Below, in pieces: positions 47,198 to 56,984 of a stretch of 64,000 nt of DNA. A model generated the notes under the pieces. The model saw nothing but the letters and a program-made list of their open reading frames with translations. It was not told where the DNA came from and made no database searches. Position numbers and translations under genes: made by a program. Numbering within the stretch: the stretch's first letter is position 1; each line of letters starts with the position of its first letter. Source of the stretch: Lachancea mirantina (taxonomy: Eukaryota; Ascomycota; Saccharomycetes; Saccharomycetales; Saccharomycetaceae); NCBI GenBank assembly GCA_900074745.1, contig LT598467.1, positions 1,426,001-1,490,000 on the forward strand, in the 5' to 3' direction.

Positions 47198-48961
47198 TCA
47201 TCTGGTTGGAGTACGTGACCTGCGCCTGGTAGGAGTTCGGGATCTTCTTCTAGGAGGTGTTCGCGACCTTCGTCTTGCAGGGCTACGAGACCTTTGCCTG
47301 AGAGGAGTTCGAGATCTTGGCCTTGTGGAAGGACCAGCCTTGCGCGCTCTGGAGGAAGAAGGGTCCCTGCCCGAAACGAAATCCTGCGCAGCTTGATTTT
47401 CCTCCGACAACTCTTGTTTCTTGACATAACTTTTCGCTGGGGCTTCGATGGCTAGGTCATGAGGGGGGCAATGTGATTTCTCTTCAAATTCTCCCGCTGA
47501 AAATTGCGCTTCTAAAGAAAAAAGAGTCTCTCTGAGGTTTTCAGTAAGAATTCCAAGACCAATAGCCGTGAAGAAATTGATGGCAAACCTCAAATCAGCT
47601 GCCGATTGTGTCGGGAAAATTTTATTCAAGAAAGGCTGGATATAACTTTCATCTAGTCTAGCTTTCAAATTTGGAATCCCAAGTTCCGCGACTAGTTCTT
47701 GGAAAATAAATTTGACGTAGACTCTCTTAGGGGGCGTAGTTTCAGCTTCACTCATATGGATACATTCAAAAACTTCAAACCCGACATAGTCAGATGCCAA
47801 GATGTGACCCCAGAACTTACCTAAGCTCCTGATTTGGGACGCCTTGAAGTTGTCTACTTCAGTGTAGTTCTCCTCAAACACAGTAGCGAAGGCCTTTTTC
47901 CAAGCACGATGGCTCGATAAGAGTCTTTCTGCCACTAGGCCATAATACTTTGAGTAAGTCGTTTCTTGAGAGCATGTCATTGCGAGAACGTAAACTAGCC
48001 TACTTTTTTCCTCATCGCGAACTCGTAACTTCAATAACTTATGAGCCGCTTCTTCACCCGAAAGGGAGCCCTTAAGTAATAGATAGATACTTTTCTTGAA
48101 CTGAATATCCTCTGATTGGGTGCGGTCGTGCACGACAAAGGCGTCAGTTTCATTTTTAGCCACCGGAAAGCGCTCCAACGCGGCATTCTTGATGGACTCG
48201 AATTGATCCTCCAACTCAAAAAAATGAGCATCATACTGGAATCGCTGCAGACCTTCGAGTGATACTACCTTCAATTCACCTAAATCAAAGACGTGAACGA
48301 CCGAATCATGAGGGGGTAAAGAAATTTCTTGTGAGGCCGAAACAGGATATTCTTTCTTTCTAGCATCAAACAGCAAGCTCACTCGTCGCTCTGCTTTTGC
48401 ATCGAAACTTCTCATCTGCAGTTGGGATCGTAGTTCTTCAAAAATCATATCATGTGCGGCTGGTGACACTTCCGATAGTGTTCTACCTGCCCGCTCCATT
48501 AAGTCCACTGTTAGACCAACGTTTGATACCAGATCGCTGGTAGTAAGTAGCTGCAAAAGCTCCAAAATTACAAGTTCATGCAAACTTCCAAGCTTGAATA
48601 ATTCACCTAGCATTGAAATCAGAGATGACTGCGCCGCATAATTCAAGCCCTTCCTGTGCCATTCCACAAATTGCGCCGCGCATTGCTCTGCGAGTAGTTC
48701 CCCACACTCTGGTATATCGCAATCAATGAGCGAGACCAGATTGGCATACAGATGTGCTTTCCTTGAGCTCTTTTCCAAGCTCTTCAATATAGCGTAACTA
48801 ACAAGTCGATGAGATCTAAGCAAGTTAACACTGTAAAGAGACTCATAAGACGCCATAACATTATCGTCTTCCAGGTTATCAATCACATAAGCAATATGCT
48901 CTCTTGAGGAAACCCATATTTCTTGTTGATAGACCTCATTGGAGTCTGCACCAGAAGACAT
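47198..48961 (-). CDS. CWC22: Spliceosome protein Cwc22 with RS-rich tail
   Basis: The 587-residue product has a MIF4G domain (about 10-260: RSHRLVSYAILKSLEKSSRKAHLYANLVSLIDCDI, FVEWHRKGLNYAAQSSLISMLGELFKLG) and an MA3 domain (about 285-480: FKKSIYLLLKGSLSGEEAAHKLLKLRV). Family knowledge: Cwc22 is needed for Prp2 function in the catalytic activation of the spliceosome. The last 40 residues are unusual: an RS/RP repeat built on the 8-residue unit RRRSRTPx, present about three times perfectly and twice loosely, at 47198-47320. Such SR-like tails are typical of animal splicing proteins including human CWC22. It is divergent from CAB4 (176 bp between ATGs) and convergent with the SCW gene. Confidence 0.94.
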   Translation of the reverse strand: MSSGADSNEVYQQEIWVSSREHIAYVIDNLEDDNVMASYESLYSVNLLRSHRLVSYAILKSLEKSSRKAHLYANLVSLIDCDIPECGELLAEQCAAQFVEWHRKGLNYAAQSSLISMLGELFKLGSLHELVILELLQLLTTSDLVSNVGLTVDLMERAGRTLSEVSPAAHDMIFEELRSQLQMRSFDAKAERRVSLLFDARKKEYPVSASQEISLPPHDSVVHVFDLGELKVVSLEGLQRFQYDAHFFELEDQFESIKNAALERFPVAKNETDAFVVHDRTQSEDIQFKKSIYLLLKGSLSGEEAAHKLLKLRVRDEEKSRLVYVLAMTCSQETTYSKYYGLVAERLLSSHRAWKKAFATVFEENYTEVDNFKASQIRSLGKFWGHILASDYVGFEVFECIHMSEAETTPPKRVYVKFIFQELVAELGIPNLKARLDESYIQPFLNKIFPTQSAADLRFAINFFTAIGLGILTENLRETLFSLEAQFSAGEFEEKSHCPPHDLAIEAPAKSYVKKQELSEENQAAQDFVSGRDPSSSRARKAGPSTRPRSRTPLRQRSRSPARRRSRTPPRRRSRTPTRRRSRTPTR

Positions 48962-49137
48962 CAGCTACTAGATCGACTTGGAGGTACCTTCATCTAATTT
49001 GATTTTTTTTCACCATCGCTTCTCTGTAGGAAATTCTTAAATGACAATTAGCAAGAAGGATCATCGCCCTTTAACGATCCAGTCAGAATCGCTGATCTTC
49101 AACCTGACATTGACTTGTGAAGCTCTTGGTTGTGGCA

Positions 49138-50037
49138 ATGTCTTCTGTTGGAGTCCTAGTAAATTCGGGGCATCTTCGAGTAATCGATAATGATTTCAAA
49201 CAACTATTTTTGAACAATGCGGTCAAGGGATCGAAAAGCGTTATATCAAGCGTCGACATCATCATAGTGGATACCATGGATTCCTCAGAGGAGCTTGATG
49301 AAGCTCTGGGTCAACTTTACAGTGATTCGCGCGATTTTTTACTAAATCAAAGTGAATTTGATGTTCCCATCAACGTTTATTTCAATCGAGACATATCGTT
49401 TATCCGATCTTTTGTCTGGGACAGCCTTTTCCTTCCAAAAGAATGTGATGAACTTTATTCAATTCACTGTTCGTCCGATACACCAATAAACTTGTATTCT
49501 ACTGCCAAAACCACTCCACCATTGAGCACGAACAAACAGCGAACCAGTGACGAAAATCTTTATCAGGTTAGTGCTCTAGGAGGTACATTTGATCATTTAC
49601 ACGACGGTCATAAAATTCTACTTAGTATCGCAGCCTTCATTACAAGCGAACGGCTCATAGTAGGGGTTGCAGACCAGGAACTCTTAGAGAATAAAAAGTA
49701 CAAAGAACAACTTCAATCCTTCAAGGTGAGGTGCGAATGTGCACGCAACTTCTTAAACAGCATCAAACCGAACTTAAAGGTTGAATTTTCTGCCATTAGG
49801 GATGTTTGTGGTCCCACGGGCACGGTGCCTGAAATTGAATGTCTCGTTGTCAGCCGAGAGACTGTTTCTGGTGCAGGAATTGTGAATAAAGCAAGAAAGG
49901 AGAAGGGTCTTAGGGAGTTAGCGGTCCACGCCGTTAACATTCTTGGTGGTACGAAGGAAGATAATTGGAAGGAAAAGTTGAGCAGCACAGAGTTGCGAAG
50001 ACGTTCGGCTGAGCGGCAAATGATTTGTCGCCACTAA
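49138..50037 (+). CDS. CAB4: Phosphopantetheine adenylyltransferase Cab4
   Basis: The first ATG of the frame, at 49138, gives 299 residues (305 in S. cerevisiae). The C-terminal nucleotidyltransferase domain starts with ALGGTFDHLHDGHKILLS, containing the HxGH motif (HDGH at about 155-158). DVCGPTGTVPEIECLVVSRETVSGA and the SSTELRRR (ISTxxR-like) ATP-binding motif near the end are strongly conserved. Family knowledge: Cab4 catalyses the fourth step of coenzyme A synthesis, adenylating 4'-phosphopantetheine, and works with Cab5 and other Cab proteins. The N-terminal 140 residues are poorly conserved. It is convergent with UBP15, 54 bp between stop codons. Confidence 0.95.
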   Translation: MSSVGVLVNSGHLRVIDNDFKQLFLNNAVKGSKSVISSVDIIIVDTMDSSEELDEALGQLYSDSRDFLLNQSEFDVPINVYFNRDISFIRSFVWDSLFLPKECDELYSIHCSSDTPINLYSTAKTTPPLSTNKQRTSDENLYQVSALGGTFDHLHDGHKILLSIAAFITSERLIVGVADQELLENKKYKEQLQSFKVRCECARNFLNSIKPNLKVEFSAIRDVCGPTGTVPEIECLVVSRETVSGAGIVNKARKEKGLRELAVHAVNILGGTKEDNWKEKLSSTELRRRSAERQMICRH

Positions 50038-50091
50038 ACTATAAGGGAAGGAATCAAGTTCACTATATGGACCTTTCAAAAGGCGCTGAAA

Positions 50092-53000
50092 TTAGCTTTT
50101 AATAACCATAGGTCTATCGTGATAAGTTTGGCTTCTGGTGCGGTCAGGATGATCCATACATATGTAATCGAGATTGTTCATCATATCAAACAGCACAACA
50201 TTGCTTAGCTCTTCTTCCGAAAATCCATGGAGATTTTTATAGGACAAACCACCGTCTGCGGAAACTGCAATGCCTAATTTGATTTTAGAGAACTCCTTAC
50301 TCCCCAAACCAAACTTGGAATGCAAGCGGTCACGGGTTTTAAGGAAATTCTCTCCTGGAATCAAATTGAAAAGAAATGAGACTCCATGCCGATTCTCCAG
50401 TTCTCGGAAGTATTGGATAACAATTACGAGACGGCCATTCTTTTGCTTACCCTGAGGCTTGACGATGCTCAGATCTTCCTCATCCTCGTCTTCAAGGTCA
50501 TCCATAGCGTCTTCGCTGTTCAGAGTGGCCGCTTCAAGCTGTTGAACAAGCGAAAGCTCATCTGGCAACACTCTTCCGAAAAAAAGATAAGAATCTGCAA
50601 GCTCTTCAAACACATTCTCTTCAGTCAAAATGCCTTGGAACTTAAAATCACTGTTTGTCCACAACAAAGTCTGGGCCTTCTGTTCGTCGGTAAAACCCAC
50701 CCTTGCTTGCAGCCTGTCAAGAAATTCTTTGATGGAACAAGAGTCCGCGACTCTAAACTCAAGCGATTGGAAGTGAATGTAACTGTCGTTCAACCAATAG
50801 AACTTAATCGATCGCAATTGCTCCAAATCTTGAAGAGGAATCGACAAAACTTCAAATTCCAAGGGGGGTATTGAATCAAGAGTGAAGTTTTTCAGTAAGT
50901 AGTCCTGAATCTTGGAATCCCACTTGAGAGCGAAGCGCCCATTAGCGTACACCACGAAAATCTTTAAGTGAGATGGCTTTACCGCGAGGTGAGAAGATGC
51001 CAAGCTGGCTAGCTCCTGATAAGAAGCCCTCGCCGATATCCAAACTTCGAAACTCTCTAGATCTCCTTCCTTCTTCTTGACTGCGTACTCTTCCTCAACG
51101 CTATCAACCCTGGAAAGTTTTAACTTTATACGGTATCTCAAAAACTCATAATACTTCGTCAACGACTCGTAATATGGAAACTTTGTGCAACCGTCTGACT
51201 GGTTGTCCGAGAAGGTTAAAATGTCGCCGTCAACCAACTCGGCGAGGATAAAGTCCTTGTCATCCTCTACTTTTTCGATGACATCCGGCTGAAACTCTTC
51301 ATAAAAAGAGACGGTAGATTTTTCTTGGCCGGTCAGACTCGCAATTTGACCAGCCAATAACGATATATTATCATCTTGGTGAACCAAAACATGTGCAAAG
51401 CCGCTGAGACGTTGTTGGCTTACGTCGAAAGATTTCAAGAACAACAGTATTCTGTCGGATTCTTCCGATACAGGCCTTAAGTATTTTTCGAAATGGGGAA
51501 GATTTCCATCGCGCGCCAACTTACGCAAGCTAGAAATGGCTTGAGTAGTGAGCGGAAAGACCTGCTGATCTGCTAGTTTCAATGTTTGCAAATAATTGAT
51601 CTCCAAATAAGGTTCCTCGATGAAAATATCAACACTACTTGAACGAGGGATAGACATTTGTTGTATGGCTTCTTCCAAAGGTAGGTCATCCAGCTCCCCG
51701 TTCAAGATAGAGTCCACTCTTAATGTGTAGTTCTTCCTATAGCTCATTATCCAAAAATTGACTTGCTTGGTATCGGGAAGACCTAACTTCTCAACAACTT
51801 CGTCTTTGACATCTTTAAGAGAGGAACTTTTCATGACACGCAACGACAGGGAATATTCATTTTCGCCATGCAGTTCTGAATTATAAATTTTAGATCGCTC
51901 ATTTGGTGAAAGATCAAACCCTTGATAGTTTATGAAGTTCGACAACGAGTGCACTCGAATTGTCATGTAAAGATGCATTTCTTGAAGCTCTTTTCTTCTC
52001 TCCTCCCTCTCTTTCAATTCTCTTTCAACGTTTGAGACAATGTGATGAGGAACCTCCCCGTCGGTGACAGTTTCCAGAACTTTACTCTCCATATCTTGCC
52101 TGATATACACCAACATGTAAGCACTGGTTTGCCTGGCAATGAGGTAGTTCTGATATTGTTCTCTCGTCATTTTTTTTAGTTCCTCATCAGGAAGCCGGCC
52201 ATGACCGAAGTTTTCATCAAAAGCTTGATAGTTCAGCACCTTCCAGACCTTGTCATCGTCAAATCTGTACCATTGATCGTCCAAATTAGGCTTAATCATT
52301 GCATAATAGTGGCCCGTTGAAATATCACCGGAATGCACCAAGACGCAATGCAAGTTGTAAATGTATTTATCAGGACTGGCCTTCTCAATCTCAGGATCAA
52401 CATAGGGTGCGAGATCTATCGACTCCGGAAATTCATACCTGTCATTGATTTTGACAAGTTGGTCATAATTGAAGTCGTACTCGAACCGCTTTAACTGAAG
52501 ATGCAAGACCGGTGGAAGGTACTCAAATACCACCCCCTTTTTGGCATCTTGAAGCCCGAAATTCTGAGCCGCATATTGGTTTTCCCCATCCATTATCTCG
52601 ACCTCTACGTAATTTTCGAAAGACTCCTTCAGCCCTTTGAGGTTCTTGACATTTAGTTGGATATCCCAAAACTCTTCTACTCTTGCGGACTCATAAGGGA
52701 CATTAATACATTTGATGTAACTCTTCATTTTGCCAACAAAAAGCTCATTCAATGTTCCTTCAACCGCTGTGCCCTTCATCTTGTTTTCAAGTCTATCCAT
52801 CAAAATACGATTGAGCTCCTGAACATCGTGTTGTGTAAATGCGTCTCCGGTGTCCCAGCCGAAAGAGCGTGTTAGCTCCAAAGTGTCTAGGGGCTCCTCA
52901 GACTTCTGTAGCTGGTAAAAAGCCCGCTGCAACGCAAGCGATACACTATCGTTTGGAGACTCGTTTTCTGTCGGAATTTGGTAAACCACTTTCCTAAAAA

Positions 53001-53679
53001 CTTTGGTGAAAAAGTAGGACTGTAACAGAGAATTCAAGTAGCATGTGGCGCCCTGATTCTTGAAGCCCACATACCCAGTAAGTTTTTTGGAATCATAATT
53101 CAAAAAATTGTGCCATAAAACACCCGTTGGATCCTTTAATATGCGAACGAAAACCGATATGTTGAGTTTGTTGTCGCTGACAAACCCTGAAGATTTGGAA
53201 GATGTGCGATATTTCAGACTCTCGAGATCTATAAAATTTGCAAAACCCCAGTCGGTGTCGGTGGCACAAAACCTATGGTGCGAAACGTTAAAAAGCTGGG
53301 CCTTCTTATCCTCCCCAGGTCTCGATATCCCAATGGCAAATTGCGCACATACACTCCAATCTGGGTCTCCGGGTTCCAGTTCTCCGGTCTTTTCGTTATA
53401 GGTCTCTTCCGGATGTGGCTCCAAATACAACGAAACACCCCTATTCTGGTTACCGCGCGGGAAAAGAAGCACATTCCACTCATATTCTCCTATTCTATAT
53501 CTTGGTGACGCGTGCTTATCCTGTGTAAGATTCGTCCAGTCCGAAATATGCCACGTGAAGGCCCCCTCACACTGTGTTTCCGAGTTTTCCATTGCGGGCA
53601 GCACGTCGTCAATCGTTTTCCCTAAATCTATCATATCCCCAATAGTCTCATTCCCATCTTCCTTGAGAGTTCCCGGCAT
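50092..53679 (-). CDS. UBP15: Ubiquitin-specific protease Ubp15 (USP7 family)
   Basis: The 1195-residue product (1230 in S. cerevisiae) has a MATH/TRAF-like domain (about 38-182: FTWHISDWTNL, YEWNVLLFPRGNQ), a USP catalytic domain from about 200 to 520 with the Cys box GYVGFKNQGATCYLNSLLQS (Cys213) and His box LVHSGDISTGHYYAMIKP (His near 452), and ubiquitin-like repeats in the C-terminal half. Family knowledge: it is the yeast ortholog of human USP7/HAUSP, acting in cell-cycle entry and peroxisomal Pex5 recycling. It is divergent from YME2 with 198 bp between ATGs. Confidence 0.97.
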   Translation of the reverse strand: MPGTLKEDGNETIGDMIDLGKTIDDVLPAMENSETQCEGAFTWHISDWTNLTQDKHASPRYRIGEYEWNVLLFPRGNQNRGVSLYLEPHPEETYNEKTGELEPGDPDWSVCAQFAIGISRPGEDKKAQLFNVSHHRFCATDTDWGFANFIDLESLKYRTSSKSSGFVSDNKLNISVFVRILKDPTGVLWHNFLNYDSKKLTGYVGFKNQGATCYLNSLLQSYFFTKVFRKVVYQIPTENESPNDSVSLALQRAFYQLQKSEEPLDTLELTRSFGWDTGDAFTQHDVQELNRILMDRLENKMKGTAVEGTLNELFVGKMKSYIKCINVPYESARVEEFWDIQLNVKNLKGLKESFENYVEVEIMDGENQYAAQNFGLQDAKKGVVFEYLPPVLHLQLKRFEYDFNYDQLVKINDRYEFPESIDLAPYVDPEIEKASPDKYIYNLHCVLVHSGDISTGHYYAMIKPNLDDQWYRFDDDKVWKVLNYQAFDENFGHGRLPDEELKKMTREQYQNYLIARQTSAYMLVYIRQDMESKVLETVTDGEVPHHIVSNVERELKEREERRKELQEMHLYMTIRVHSLSNFINYQGFDLSPNERSKIYNSELHGENEYSLSLRVMKSSSLKDVKDEVVEKLGLPDTKQVNFWIMSYRKNYTLRVDSILNGELDDLPLEEAIQQMSIPRSSSVDIFIEEPYLEINYLQTLKLADQQVFPLTTQAISSLRKLARDGNLPHFEKYLRPVSEESDRILLFLKSFDVSQQRLSGFAHVLVHQDDNISLLAGQIASLTGQEKSTVSFYEEFQPDVIEKVEDDKDFILAELVDGDILTFSDNQSDGCTKFPYYESLTKYYEFLRYRIKLKLSRVDSVEEEYAVKKKEGDLESFEVWISARASYQELASLASSHLAVKPSHLKIFVVYANGRFALKWDSKIQDYLLKNFTLDSIPPLEFEVLSIPLQDLEQLRSIKFYWLNDSYIHFQSLEFRVADSCSIKEFLDRLQARVGFTDEQKAQTLLWTNSDFKFQGILTEENVFEELADSYLFFGRVLPDELSLVQQLEAATLNSEDAMDDLEDEDEEDLSIVKPQGKQKNGRLVIVIQYFRELENRHGVSFLFNLIPGENFLKTRDRLHSKFGLGSKEFSKIKLGIAVSADGGLSYKNLHGFSEEELSNVVLFDMMNNLDYICMDHPDRTRSQTYHDRPMVIKS

Positions 53680-53877
53680 CCTGACACCGTTCTTCGATCC
53701 TCAAGAATATAGAACTCTTAGGGCGCCGCTGTTATGCGGAGGAGTAGAACTGAAGTCGATGTTGATTTAATATCCCTTAAAAATAAAGTTACCCGTCCTG
53801 AACTATCAACGCTAAAACCTATATAGAAGGAATGAGCTTGAAGGATCAAGGATACATTTAGTTCACTCCGGACTACA

Positions 53878-56298
53878 ATGTTAATCCAAACCACGAGGTA
53901 TCTTGAAAGGGCTAGACCTTTCAGATCCTTTCCGGTTTTGAACTGGAGAAGGCTTGTATCGACCGAGATACAGGAAAAAGATTTGCAAGCTGGTGAATCG
54001 AACACTGCCACTGATACTGGTGTCATCCATAAAACCGAGCAAGAAACTTTAGTATATTTTGATAACGTTTATCCGAGAGCTACGTCACTTTGGAGGCCTA
54101 CTCAATGGTACAATGTTTTGCTCACAAACCAGGGAAGAGACGCGGTAAGAGAAAAAATAATGAGTTACGCTAGTCCACCAGGAAACCCAATCCATGGACT
54201 TGAACTTAGGTCTACGATCCCAGTAAAGCGGGATGGTGGTGTGTTTGCCACGTTTCTTGTTCCATTTCGGTACTCGAAAGCAGAGGTGAATTCAATGATT
54301 CAGAAAAATACGGTTCAGGAATCTTCGAAGTCGATTTTGGCCGCTTTCACTAAAGCTTCCGCCTTTCCCGTGAAAGGAACCCCCTGGATAGAGGATTTGA
54401 GAAGATTGCCGAACAAAACGGTCAGAGTTACTTTTGAAGGCCAATTACTTACTGAAGAGGAGTTATATTCTTTGTTCAGACGGTACGGTAATATAATCGA
54501 CATTATCTGGCCAGAGAAGACCAGCGACACCGCCCTTATCCGCTACAGATCGTACCGTGCTGCCATATGCGCTAAGAACTGTGTTTCAGGCATGGAAGTT
54601 CATAACAGTGTCATACACGTGCAGTACGAGAAACTTGCGAACGGTCACGCAGTAAGAGATTTCTTCTTGAATCATACGAGAATTTCTGTTCCACTTTTGA
54701 TTGCTCTACTTTCCATCATAGTTGTGATGGTTTTTGACCCAATCAGAGAGTTTTGCATAAGCCAAAAAATAACTCACCGGTTTTCAATTTCCAAGGACAA
54801 CTACTTTGTTAAGCGGCTTTCTAAATTCACATCCTCTACCTTCTCATCCTTCAGAAGTTTCCTGGGCACAGAAAATGTGGAGACGAATAAAAAGCAGCTC
54901 TGGGAAGAAAGAATCGAAAAAGTTAACGATTTGAAGATGTGGTTGGAAGAGAACAACAATACCTTTGTAATTGTTCGAGGCCCACGCGGATCGGGCAAAC
55001 ACGATTTAGTCGTACAGCATACCTTGCATGACCGCCCAAATGTTCTCTATCTGGACTGCGATAAATTGATCAAATCAAGGACAGACGCAAAATTCTTGAA
55101 GAATGCTGCAACCCAGCTTGGGTATTTCCCCATTTTCCCTTGGATAAACTCAATAACAAATCTATTAGATCTCGGAGTGCAAGGTCTGACTGGTCAAAAA
55201 ACTGGGCTATCGGAGAGTAAGGAGACTCAGTTCAGAAATATGCTGAATACGGCATTGATGGCAATTAGGCAAATAGCGTTGAGGGGCTACAAGCCTGTGA
55301 TTGGAAGCGGAGACAATGCCATCACAATCAAAGAAGAAGACTATTTACAGCAACATCCTGGCAGGAAGCCAGTGATTGTTATCGATCGCTTTAACAGTAG
55401 AGCTGAAATGAATGGATTTGCGTACAAAGAATTATCTGACTGGGCTGCTATGCTAGTTCAAATGAATATAGCTCACGTGATTTTCCTTACAGAGACCGTT
55501 TCACCCAACCAGCTTTTGACAGACTCGCTACCAAGCCAAGTGTTTAAAACAATGGTTCTATCCGATGCTTCCAAAGAGTCTGCAAGGTCTTACGTTCTAG
55601 CTTCTCTTGATCACGGAAGCGAAAGCGATTTTGATGACGATGAAAAGCCTACAAAACCGCTCGACCTTTCAGAACTAACGAAGCACGAGATTGACGATGC
55701 ACTAGAACCTCTCGGGGGGAGAATGTTAGATCTTCAAGCCTTTGTTAGAAGGGTTAAATCCGGTGAGCAACCTCACGAAGCGCTGGAGAAAATGGTCGAA
55801 CAGGCTGCAGAACAAATAACTCAGATATTTTTAAGCGAAAACGTCGACCGCATGAAGAGTGCACAGGCTTGGGAGTTGATAAAGCTTTTGGCCTCCGGGG
55901 AGACTTTGCAATTTAAAGAGATCGTATTGAAACCTTTATTCAAGTCTGCCCCTGAGGCTGGATTGTTAGAACTAGAAAGAAACGGGTTAATTTCTGTTTC
56001 TAGGGAAAAAGGAGTGCTTAAAGATATAACTCCAGCAAAGCCTTTATTTCTGGCAGCTTTCCAATCTTTAACGAAGGATTCTAAGCTGGCTCCAGTTTTA
56101 GAAACAGCTTATCTTCTGAGAGTCATAAATTTTGAAACTGGCAGAATCAAAGGTTGGGAAGAAGAACTAAGATCTTTGGGTAAAGTCAGTGACCAAAAAA
56201 TATTCAAAAGTAGGCTCAACTATCTGGCAAACAAGATTGACGCCAGCGGGGCTACTATTGACGATTGCGAGGGTAAAATCAAAACTCTGTGTCAGTAG
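53878..56298 (+). CDS. YME2: Mitochondrial inner-membrane protein Yme2
   Basis: The 806-residue product (850 in S. cerevisiae) starts with a basic mitochondrial presequence (MLIQTTRYLERARPFRSFPVLNWRR). An RRM-like domain lies at about 179-252 (NKTVRVTFEGQLLTEEELYSLFRRYG), one transmembrane helix at about 270-287, and a P-loop domain after it with Walker A GPRGSGKHD (368-376). RPNVLYLDCDKLIKSRTD and PVIVIDRFN (Walker B type) follow. Family knowledge: Yme2 (Rna12) affects mitochondrial DNA escape, nucleoid structure and complex assembly, with the RRM in the matrix. In S. cerevisiae ADH2 lies between UBP15 and YME2; here they are direct neighbours. Confidence 0.95.
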   Translation: MLIQTTRYLERARPFRSFPVLNWRRLVSTEIQEKDLQAGESNTATDTGVIHKTEQETLVYFDNVYPRATSLWRPTQWYNVLLTNQGRDAVREKIMSYASPPGNPIHGLELRSTIPVKRDGGVFATFLVPFRYSKAEVNSMIQKNTVQESSKSILAAFTKASAFPVKGTPWIEDLRRLPNKTVRVTFEGQLLTEEELYSLFRRYGNIIDIIWPEKTSDTALIRYRSYRAAICAKNCVSGMEVHNSVIHVQYEKLANGHAVRDFFLNHTRISVPLLIALLSIIVVMVFDPIREFCISQKITHRFSISKDNYFVKRLSKFTSSTFSSFRSFLGTENVETNKKQLWEERIEKVNDLKMWLEENNNTFVIVRGPRGSGKHDLVVQHTLHDRPNVLYLDCDKLIKSRTDAKFLKNAATQLGYFPIFPWINSITNLLDLGVQGLTGQKTGLSESKETQFRNMLNTALMAIRQIALRGYKPVIGSGDNAITIKEEDYLQQHPGRKPVIVIDRFNSRAEMNGFAYKELSDWAAMLVQMNIAHVIFLTETVSPNQLLTDSLPSQVFKTMVLSDASKESARSYVLASLDHGSESDFDDDEKPTKPLDLSELTKHEIDDALEPLGGRMLDLQAFVRRVKSGEQPHEALEKMVEQAAEQITQIFLSENVDRMKSAQAWELIKLLASGETLQFKEIVLKPLFKSAPEAGLLELERNGLISVSREKGVLKDITPAKPLFLAAFQSLTKDSKLAPVLETAYLLRVINFETGRIKGWEEELRSLGKVSDQKIFKSRLNYLANKIDASGATIDDCEGKIKTLCQ

Positions 56299-56984
56299 GG
56301 CTTCAATTCATTTCTGTAAATAGTGCGATTAGCGATCAATAATATATTCGAATTTATGATCCGAAGCTCGAAAGCCTGTAAATACTGGACCTTGATGAAG
56401 CTATCAATGTTAGTCAAATGCCCTTCCGCCCGTAGATTAATTTGATACTAGCAAGTGACTCAGATCCTCACTTCGGTCATTCGTCGTCATACGTATTCAT
56501 GCTTCATCTCGCGCGAGATACTAAGCAAATTCGAAACTTTGAAGGTTCTTACCTGTAACTGAAGACATAAAGCTACTAAAGAGGTTCAGTCGCGACGACG
56601 GTACTCCCATATATGATGGCGAAGAAATTTACTTACCAAAATTCTGTAGTTGATGGCGCTCTCCTTATCCAAGAATCACAATGGATTTATTACAAGGCCC
56701 ATTTAGAGTAAATTACACACGAGCGAAAACCCGAAATAACACATCTTTCGAAAGTCACCGATTCACGCACCACATGAATTCCTGCCGGCCTACAACCAAT
56801 GCAACCAAGTCAGCTCCAAAGAGTAGATCTTTTATAAATATATCATAATTACATGCTTTCAAACTGGTTTCTATGACGAGAACACAGCCCTTATTTCCTT
56901 TGCCTATCCGCCAAATTTATGCTCCTGGATACCTCATTAATGCTATTCCTTTTTTTTCTCGCCCGTTCTATCGGTCAGTTCTTT
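56299..56984. other. Convergent intergenic region YME2 / aquaglyceroporin
   Basis: 686 bp between stop codons. It holds a 14-bp perfect palindrome ATCTCGCGCGAGAT at 56506-56519. The run of shared ancestral gene order ends here. No gene was recognised. Confidence 0.55.
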
